Shown one piece after another: positions 13,173-18,653 of a DNA stretch of 18,653 nt. The stretch covers positions 1 through 18,653 of the forward strand of contig NJEH01000016.1 of the NCBI GenBank assembly GCA_002254595.1, given 5' to 3'. Position 1 is the stretch's first letter; each line of letters starts with the position of its first letter. The notes beneath the pieces were generated by a model, which saw only the letters and a list, made by a program, of their open reading frames with translations, had not been told where the DNA came from and made no database searches. Both the position numbers and the translations under genes were made by a program. This DNA is from Thermofilum sp. ex4484_15 (GTDB lineage Archaea > Thermoproteota > Thermoprotei > Thermofilales > EX4484-15).

Positions 13173-13181
13173 GTTAAATAA
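13173..13181 (+). promoter_or_regulatory. TATA-like box of the L21e-ProRS operon
   Basis: GTTAAATAA, about 50 bases before the likely ATG at 13230, giving a leader of about 25 bases with a Shine-Dalgarno site. Confidence 0.4.
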
Positions 13182-13229
13182 CCCAATAAGGAGTTGTAGT
13201 TAGCTATTAAGGGAATTACGGTGAGGGAG

Positions 13230-13412
13230 ATGCGCCACTCCCATGGCTATAGGAATAGGTGTAGGAAGTTGCTTAGGAAGAGCCCTAAAGAGAGGAGTAA
13301 AAACATCATAAGTAGGTTACTAATAGAGTACCGAGTAGGGGATAAAGTACATATAGATATATGGCCGGATGCTATAGGAACCGCTCAAATTAAAACACTA
13401 AGAATGAGATAA
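13230..13412 (+). CDS. Ribosomal protein L21e, apparently shortened at the C-terminus
   Basis: The first ~45 residues match eukaryote/archaeal large-subunit protein L21e: MRHSHGYRNRCRKLL, then K-S-P-K-E-R, SRLLIEYRVGDKVHIDI. The rest of L21e, normally about 40 more residues including the H-G-K-T-G-V-V-V and R-G-R-A-Y segments, is missing; here the frame ends WPDAIGTAQIKTLRMR. KTLRMR resembles the usual KTLIVRPEHL end, so an internal deletion is possible. The other two plus frames hit stops quickly and do not contain the missing part. I chose ATG 13230 because GGTGAGG lies just before it and homologues start with M-R-x-S-H-G; GTG 13221 would add three residues. ProRS follows after 14 bases. 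Confidence 0.75.
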   Translation: MRHSHGYRNRCRKLLRKSPKERSKNIISRLLIEYRVGDKVHIDIWPDAIGTAQIKTLRMR

Positions 13413-13426
13413 TTAAGGGGTTTGCC

Positions 13427-14863
13427 GTGAAGGTAAGTAGGGAGAGATGGTCTAGGGATTTTAGGGGGTGGTTCAGGGAGGTAATTTTTAATAGCGGAGT
13501 TTATGAATATAGGTACCCCATTAAAGGGGTAGGGATATGGCCCCCTTACGGTATGAAACTAAGGCGTTACGTCTTAAATATCCTTAAAAGGCTTCTCGAG
13601 GAGAGAGGTCATGAAGAGGTTCTTTTTCCTACTTTAATACCAGAGGAGTACCTAAGGAAGGAATCGGAGCATATAAGGAGTTTTGAGAAGGAAATCTTTT
13701 GGGTTACGAGAGGCGGTAAGGAAGCGTTAAAGGAGAGGTTGGCTTTAAGACCTACCTCAGAGACTGCTATTATGCCCATCCTTAAGCTATGGGTTAAATC
13801 TCATGCGGATTTGCCATTAAGGATATACCAAATAGTTAATATATTTAGGAGTGAAACCAAGGCGACCCATCCATTAATTAGGTTAAGGGAGGTAACTACG
13901 TTTAAAGAGGCACATACTGTCCATGCCACTTTCGAGGAAGCGGAAAGACAGGTAAGCGAAGCAGTTAGAATATACTGTAAGTTCTTCGATGAGTTAGGGA
14001 TACCGTACTTAATATCTAGGAGACCAAATTGGGATAAATTCGCTGGAGCGCTTTATACTTTAGCGTTTGATACCCTACTACCGGATGGTAGAACGTTACA
14101 AATAGGTACCGTTCATAATCTTGGACAGAATTTCTCTAAGGCCTTCGATGTTACTTATTTAACTCCTGAAGGGAAGCATGAGTACATATACACTACTAGT
14201 TATGGTATTTCAGAGAGAGTAATAGCCGCATTGATAGGGATACATGGTGACGACCACGGGTTAGTGCTACCTCCTAATGTTGCCCCAATACAGGTAGTAA
14301 TAATACCTATTTATTATAACGAGGAAGAGAGAAGAGCTGTCGTGAAGGAAGTGGAGGGAGTGGAAGGAGAATTAAAACGTAATGGTATAAGGGTTTACGT
14401 AGATAAGAGGGAGGACGTAACGCCAGGTGAAAAGTTCTACTATTGGGAACTTAAGGGGGTACCGCTGAGGGTAGAAATAGGCCCTAAGGATGTTAAGGAG
14501 GGTAAGGTAACTCTAGTTAGGAGGGATACCTTAGAGAAATGGTCGGTAAGTAAGGAGGTTCTCCTAATAGAGGTGAGGAAAGCGTTTAGCGTTATACAAA
14601 GGGATTTAAGGGAAAGGGCGTGGAAGTGGTTTAGGGAGCGCATAGTTAGGGCGAGCGATCTAGAGAAAGCGTTGAAGTTCATAAATGAAGGGAAGATAGT
14701 AGAAATGCCGTGGTGCGGAAGGGGTGAATGTGGGTTAAAAATAGAGGAGAAACTTTCATGTAAGGTATTAGGCGTCGATATCTCCCAAGGGAAGGTAAGC
14801 GGAAAGTGTGTACTATGCAATAATGAGGCGAAATATTACGTTAGAATAGCTAAAAGTTACTAG
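13427..14863 (+). CDS. proS: Prolyl-tRNA synthetase (archaeal/eukaryotic type)
   Basis: Class II synthetase that charges tRNA-Pro. Motif 1 lies around GIWPPYGMKLRRYVLNILK; motif 2 is FRSETKATHPLIRLREVTTF (140-159); the proline-binding LRPTSET is at 107-113; motif 3 is AALIGIHGDDHGLVLPP (267-283). The anticodon-binding domain follows (VVIIPIYY...). The C-terminal zinc domain, special to archaeal/eukaryal ProRS, has C430, C435, C461 and C464. The 478 residues are complete. Start is GTG with AAGGGG about 8 bases before. It is cotranscribed with the L21e-like gene and ends 2 bases from the convergent gatD. Confidence 0.96.
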   Translation: MKVSRERWSRDFRGWFREVIFNSGVYEYRYPIKGVGIWPPYGMKLRRYVLNILKRLLEERGHEEVLFPTLIPEEYLRKESEHIRSFEKEIFWVTRGGKEALKERLALRPTSETAIMPILKLWVKSHADLPLRIYQIVNIFRSETKATHPLIRLREVTTFKEAHTVHATFEEAERQVSEAVRIYCKFFDELGIPYLISRRPNWDKFAGALYTLAFDTLLPDGRTLQIGTVHNLGQNFSKAFDVTYLTPEGKHEYIYTTSYGISERVIAALIGIHGDDHGLVLPPNVAPIQVVIIPIYYNEEERRAVVKEVEGVEGELKRNGIRVYVDKREDVTPGEKFYYWELKGVPLRVEIGPKDVKEGKVTLVRRDTLEKWSVSKEVLLIEVRKAFSVIQRDLRERAWKWFRERIVRASDLEKALKFINEGKIVEMPWCGRGECGLKIEEKLSCKVLGVDISQGKVSGKCVLCNNEAKYYVRIAKSY

Positions 14864-14865
14864 TA

Positions 14866-16248
14866 TTACCTAATAAACATCGTTTTTAAATGTGATGGTG
14901 GTATATAAACAGGTGGGTAATATTCAAAAAGTGACCTGCGGTTTATCTCGAATGCTATATCCGTGAGCATTAATTTCCTTACTTCCTCTAGGTCCCTAGT
15001 CCTAGCTAATACCCACATTAGCTTAACTAATGCCGTCTCTGGTAACATATCCTCCCCAGGGATAACTCCTATCTTAAGGAGCTCTACCCCCCTCCTATAG
15101 ACGTTAAGGTTTACCCTTCCCCATATGCATTGGGAGGTTATAACAACAGGTATACCATTTTTTATGGCCTTAGAAAGAGGCTTCAATAACTCCTTCCTAA
15201 CGTGTCCTAATCCGGTACCTTCAATTACTATACCATGGTAATTACTATCTATTAAGTACTCAATTATACTAGGATCCATACCCGGATAAAATTTTATTAA
15301 AGCTACTTTATCATCGAAGCCCTTTAATACCCTTAATTCGTCTACTTCACTTCTGGGCCTATATTCCTTAGTAAGCATGGTCAATCCTCTTTTAGTAACT
15401 AAAGCTATAGGGTTACTATTTATCGACCTAAAGGCATCTCTACGGCTAGTATGACATTTCCTTACTTTAGTCCCTCGATGTACCAAACAAAAGGTATCGC
15501 CTATACTGCCATGCATAACTACCGTTACTTCGCCAAAGGGAGCGCTTACCCCTATTATAGTAGCTGATAACATGTTAAGGGAAGTATCTGAAGAAGGTCT
15601 ATCGGATGACCTTTGGGCTCCTACTAAGGTTACCGGTCCAGGTAAGTTCCTTAATATAAAGCTTAAGGCTGCACTAGTATAGCCCATGGTATCAGTACCA
15701 TGGGCTATTATTACGCCCTTAGCTCCCTTCCTAAAGTAGTAAGCTACTCTTTCAGCTATTAAATCCCAATATTTAGGTACCATATCCTCGCTAAATATGT
15801 TTAAAAGCTCTTCCGTCTCCAAATTGGCTATTTCAGCGATCTCAGGTACTAAATCATAAATATCCTCAGGAGATAAGGTAGGATAAACCGCGCCCGTAAC
15901 GTAATCAACCCTAGAGGCTATGGTACCTCCGGTCCCTACGACGGCTATAAGAGGTAAGCGCTCCTTACCCTTTACGCTTTTTACCTCCGTCCTTCTCCTT
16001 TTAAGTCCCTTTTCCACCAATGTTAGCTCGCTTACGTAATCTATGTGAATTCCAATATTATATCCGTTATCTAGCTTTACTACTAATACATCCTTATCGC
16101 CGTATTGGGGCCTAGGAAGTAATATTCCCTCTAATATCCTACCCTTATAATGGAACCTAATTCTAGAGAAAATTTCAATACCTTTCTCCTTAAGTAAGGA
16201 AGTTATCCTTTCCCCGTAATTACCTATTTCCTCTAAATCATGTGACAT
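14866..16248 (-). CDS. gatD: Glutamyl-tRNA(Gln) amidotransferase subunit D
   Basis: Glutaminase subunit of the archaeal GatDE complex, which converts Glu-tRNA(Gln) to Gln-tRNA(Gln) by supplying ammonia. An N-terminal GatD domain (about 1-85) is followed by an L-asparaginase-type domain with the first catalytic threonine in TGGT (106-109), the HGTDTMGYTS loop (T185, D186) and VGAQRSSDRPSSD (209-221) with the family's conserved polar residues. The N-terminal domain and the 460 residues separate it from plain asparaginases. GatE is not in the window. It is the last gene of a minus-strand cluster, 8 bases after the S30e stop. Confidence 0.94.
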   Translation of the reverse strand: MSHDLEEIGNYGERITSLLKEKGIEIFSRIRFHYKGRILEGILLPRPQYGDKDVLVVKLDNGYNIGIHIDYVSELTLVEKGLKRRRTEVKSVKGKERLPLIAVVGTGGTIASRVDYVTGAVYPTLSPEDIYDLVPEIAEIANLETEELLNIFSEDMVPKYWDLIAERVAYYFRKGAKGVIIAHGTDTMGYTSAALSFILRNLPGPVTLVGAQRSSDRPSSDTSLNMLSATIIGVSAPFGEVTVVMHGSIGDTFCLVHRGTKVRKCHTSRRDAFRSINSNPIALVTKRGLTMLTKEYRPRSEVDELRVLKGFDDKVALIKFYPGMDPSIIEYLIDSNYHGIVIEGTGLGHVRKELLKPLSKAIKNGIPVVITSQCIWGRVNLNVYRRGVELLKIGVIPGEDMLPETALVKLMWVLARTRDLEEVRKLMLTDIAFEINRRSLFEYYPPVYIPPSHLKTMFIR

Positions 16249-16256
16249 GGGTGGGA

Positions 16257-16412
16257 TTACCTAGCTTTAACGTTCATAGGGTAAAGTACCCTCCTCTTAA
16301 AGTTCCTCCTATTCCTCCTCTTGGGTATTAAGTTTTTCTTGGGCTTAGGAGGGATCTTTGGGGTGGCGTTCCTTACTTTACCAGCTTTTGTTAAGGAGCC
16401 GTGAGATGGCAT
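16257..16412 (-). CDS. Ribosomal protein S30e
   Basis: Short 51-residue gene read by hand on the reverse strand. The protein begins MPSHGSLTKAGKVRNATPKI, continues with proline/lysine-rich sequence, then RRNRRNFKRRV, and ends NVKAR before a TAA stop. These are S30e hallmarks (small-subunit protein; in animals encoded as the Fau fusion). GGTGAA lies just before the ATG. It lies between UPF0201 (47 bases upstream) and gatD (8 bases downstream) in the same orientation. Confidence 0.95.
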   Translation of the reverse strand: MPSHGSLTKAGKVRNATPKIPPKPKKNLIPKRRNRRNFKRRVLYPMNVKAR

Positions 16413-16459
16413 GTTTTCTTCACCCTATCTTTTATTCACGCTAACTTCTATAAATTTTA

Positions 16460-16897
16460 CTAAGGATCGGGCTCCTCTCCCTCCTTTACAGGTACTCCAT
16501 TGACTGTACGGGGAGCTAACCAATTTATTACCTTTAGGGGATCCTTGTAGCGTATGATAACGGTTATCGCCCCTAAGGGGCTTTCCCTCTCCGGGAAACT
16601 GCAAAAGGAAGCTATGCCTACATATGCTGCTTGTTTATGTAAATAAAATACTATATTATCACCAAATACGCCTCTCTTTAAGTATTCCCTAGCTGAATCT
16701 AATATCCTCTGCCTCCTAAGGGAGAGATAAAGCTTCCTAAGGGCAGATGGTCCTTTCGCACTAGCTACTAATAGCCGTAAATCCCCCCTACGTTCTACCC
16801 TTAAGCTAGAAGGGGTAATGAAGTTCTCTAACGCTCTCCTCACCTTTTCTAAATCTTCAGTAGGCCTTACCTCAGCTCTTGCCTCTACTTCCATCAT
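16460..16897 (-). CDS. UPF0201 (COG1325) family protein, predicted RNA-binding
   Basis: 145-residue member of the archaeal UPF0201 family. The N-terminus starts with VEARAEVRPTEDLEKVRRAL, and the protein goes on with basic helices (ALRKLYLSLRRQRILDSARE) and a strand pair (NIVFYLHKQAAYVGIASFC), as in the family's L5-like alpha/beta fold. Function is unproven; RNA binding is predicted from the fold. GGTGAGG just upstream favours the first of two adjacent ATG codons. Its start overlaps the UPF0200 gene by 26 bases; in Archaeoglobus the two families are fused in one protein, so a functional link is likely. Confidence 0.88.
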   Translation of the reverse strand: MMEVEARAEVRPTEDLEKVRRALENFITPSSLRVERRGDLRLLVASAKGPSALRKLYLSLRRQRILDSAREYLKRGVFGDNIVFYLHKQAAYVGIASFCSFPERESPLGAITVIIRYKDPLKVINWLAPRTVNGVPVKEGEEPDP

Positions 16898-17462
16898 TTA
16901 TCCTCACCAGTAAGTTCCTTACTATATCCTTTAGCTCTCCTATTTCCTTATCCTCATTTATTATAATTACATCCGCTAATGCTATAACGTTACCTATTCC
17001 CAACTTTAATTCCTCTAAGTCCCTCTTAAGGAATTCCCTAAAGTCCCTAGGATCGTCGCTCCTCCTCCTTTCCTTCGCTCTCCTAAACCTCGTCCTGGGG
17101 GAAGCGTGGACCGCTAGCACTATTATCCTCCAATCCTTTAAGTTCTCCTTGAAAGTAATTACTTCCTCCCAACTTCTTACCCCATCTACTACTATTTTAG
17201 TATATCCCTTGGAAAGTATCTCCGAAAGCTTACTTAAGGTCCTAAGCGCTACTACGTTAGCCCCCTCCCTAGCTCTTAATTCTAATGCTAATTTAGATAA
17301 GTTCTCCCTGGTAAGGCTTAACCCCCTCCTTTTAGCCTCCTCCCTAATTACATCGCCCATATTGATTACTATGAATCCTAACGACTTACAAATATCTGCT
17401 ATTACGCTCTTACCGGAACAAGGCATACCCGTTAGTAATATTAATAACTTTCCTTTACGCAC
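16872..17462 (-). CDS. UPF0200 P-loop nucleotide kinase-like protein
   Basis: 196 residues with an N-terminal Walker A loop GMPCSGKS (12-19), then GFIVINMGDVIREEAKRRGL, which is typical of UPF0200, VDGVRSWEEV as Walker B-like strand, and RFRRAKERRRSDDPRDFREF, the lid-like arginine-rich part. It resembles dephospho-CoA and adenylate kinases in fold, but the substrate is unknown. It overlaps trm1 by 22 bases and UPF0201 by 26 bases, a sign of coupled translation in one operon. Start is GTG. Confidence 0.88.
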   Translation of the reverse strand: MRKGKLLILLTGMPCSGKSVIADICKSLGFIVINMGDVIREEAKRRGLSLTRENLSKLALELRAREGANVVALRTLSKLSEILSKGYTKIVVDGVRSWEEVITFKENLKDWRIIVLAVHASPRTRFRRAKERRRSDDPRDFREFLKRDLEELKLGIGNVIALADVIIINEDKEIGELKDIVRNLLVRINDGSRGKS

Positions 17463-18640
17463 TCCCTTACTACCTCAATTATATCGTCTATATCGGCATC
17501 GGTCTTAAAGCCCTTAGTAGAGAAATGAGTAAGAGAACTTTTAAATCCCTCCTCTTTTAATAGGCGTACTATCAATTTAGGCGAGGGTTCATTCACCTTA
17601 AGTAGGCGACTTACTTCGCTTACCGTATAAAAATAAGGCGATGAAGTAGTGTACTCCTCATCTAGTATCCTTAATAAGCGTTCCTCGATTTTCCTTAACT
17701 TAAACTTCCTATTACTTAACTCCTCTAACATGCTTCTACAGTATTCCCGGTAACCTAAACTGCCTACCCATAAAGGACCGGCAATTAATAACCTACTCCC
17801 GCATTTAGGACACATTTTAGCACTCTCATATACAATCCCTTTAATCCAACTTCTCCAAAGGCATTTAGGACAGAACGAAATATAACCTATATTTTCATTT
17901 AATACCCTAGAGGCTTCAGTAGCCCCTTCCCTTACTAAGAAGTAAATCCTCAAATATAAGTTCAAGAAGTAAGAGAGGAGCGGTAACGTTACTAGGTCGT
18001 AACTAGCCGCTACCCTTACTACGTATCCTATTACTATTCTCAATGCTATTTCATGAGAAAAGGACGATTTAAAAGTTAAAGAGGAATACCTCCTTAAACA
18101 TTTAAATGGGTAAACGCCGCAGAGTACGGCTAAATCAGTAGCTGTAACGCATAATAACCCACCATCCTTTATCGTTCTTAAAGCGGAGTGTAGGAAAGGG
18201 GAAGGCGAACCATATGGATCTATGTCCACTACGTCCATTTTCCCTACTACCTTCCTTATAAAGAGGAATAATTCGTCCGCATCTAAATTAGTTATCCTAA
18301 CTTTTCCACATAACCCATTTATTTCCGCGTTCTTAGTCATTAATTCTACGGCGTTTTTATTTATGTCATTTAAGTAAGCTAGATTAGCCCCCCTTACTTC
18401 TGCAACGTACCTTAACCCCCTTACGCCGGTAGCGCTTAAGGCGTCAACTAGCTCAAATTCCCCTAGATTACGCCTCGCGAAACATTGTAAGAGGAGTACG
18501 TCTATATCCCTTACCGCTTCGGCTCTGGGATTATAAAATACGGGGCCCCAGGTAGGATCGAAACGTCCCTCCTTTGCATACCGATCAGGGTCGGGAACTA
18601 GTAACTTAATATCCCCCTCCTTAATTAACTTAAGGTACAT
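17441..18640 (-). CDS. trm1: tRNA (guanine26-N2)-dimethyltransferase Trm1
   Basis: S-adenosylmethionine enzyme that makes N2,N2-dimethylguanosine at position 26 of tRNA. Visible: VFYNPRAEAVRDI (34-46), the SAM loop DALSATGVRGLRY (66-78), LNDINKNAVEL (90-100), catalytic DIDPYGSP (139-146), VTATDLAVLCG, and a C-terminal zinc site C257-P-K-C260 ... C277-P-K-C280. The last ~70 residues form a winged-helix-like part (SEVSRLLKVNEPSPKLIVRLL). The 399 residues are complete; the ATG at 18640 follows an in-frame stop two codons upstream. It is the first gene of the cluster trm1-UPF0200-UPF0201-S30e-gatD; its promoter lies outside the window. Confidence 0.94.
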   Translation of the reverse strand: MYLKLIKEGDIKLLVPDPDRYAKEGRFDPTWGPVFYNPRAEAVRDIDVLLLQCFARRNLGEFELVDALSATGVRGLRYVAEVRGANLAYLNDINKNAVELMTKNAEINGLCGKVRITNLDADELFLFIRKVVGKMDVVDIDPYGSPSPFLHSALRTIKDGGLLCVTATDLAVLCGVYPFKCLRRYSSLTFKSSFSHEIALRIVIGYVVRVAASYDLVTLPLLSYFLNLYLRIYFLVREGATEASRVLNENIGYISFCPKCLWRSWIKGIVYESAKMCPKCGSRLLIAGPLWVGSLGYREYCRSMLEELSNRKFKLRKIEERLLRILDEEYTTSSPYFYTVSEVSRLLKVNEPSPKLIVRLLKEEGFKSSLTHFSTKGFKTDADIDDIIEVVRECVKESY

Positions 18641-18653
18641 TAAGGCATGCTAG

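Noticed and set aside
13350..13426. A frameshift as the cause of the short L21e
   Set aside because: Both alternative plus frames meet stops within about ten codons and show none of the missing L21e motifs.

Overview
The window reads as a chromosomal stretch of a thermophilic archaeon of the Thermoproteota (crenarchaeal) type. Support comes from the gene set: Elf1, geranylgeranylglyceryl-phosphate synthase, Sec61-beta, ribosomal proteins S30e and L21e, RNA polymerase subunit Rpo4, aIF5A, GatD, archaeal-type ProRS, Trm1, DUF2070 and UPF0200/UPF0201. Archaeal TATA boxes lie about 25-28 bases before starts, leaders are very short, Shine-Dalgarno sites of the GGTGAGG type are used, TTG and GTG starts are frequent, and arginine is mostly AGG. 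Genes are packed tightly and many neighbours overlap. No transposase, phage gene or CRISPR array was seen.

Layout. 1-1814 (+): an OB-fold/RPA-like protein of unknown function, Elf1 and GGGP synthase (lipid backbone). 1774-2508 (-): ZPR1-type zinc protein, then Sec61-beta. 2613-4286 (+): DUF2070 membrane protein. 4269-7173 (-): a complete porGDAB operon for a four-subunit pyruvate (2-oxoacid):ferredoxin oxidoreductase. 7376-9424 (+): class III aminotransferase, then a HTH-CBS regulator. 9395-9775 (-): winged-helix protein. 9776-10235: a 460-base intergenic region. 10236-10616 (-): SWIM zinc-finger protein. 10707-12029 (+): ICC-like phosphoesterase, tRNA-Pro(CGG), aIF5A. 12121-13066 (-): rpo4, then DUF655. 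13230-14863 (+): L21e-like, then ProRS. 14866-18640 (-): Trm1, UPF0200, UPF0201, S30e, GatD.

The strongest non-coding signal is in 9776-10235. Three copies of a 23-base element (TCCA-N2-GGAA-N4-AGGGGTCTA), one of them inverted, match the layout of archaeal origin recognition boxes (short dyad plus G-string) bound by Orc1/Cdc6. Between copies two and three lies a stretch that is about four-fifths A+T. I read this as a candidate replication origin. No cdc6 gene is next to it; it is flanked by a winged-helix protein and a SWIM protein.

Two conserved translation proteins look incomplete. aIF5A lacks a recognisable N-terminal ~25 residues, although homologous codons continue upstream of its only usable start. 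L21e stops after about 60 residues instead of about 100. No other reading frame restores either one.
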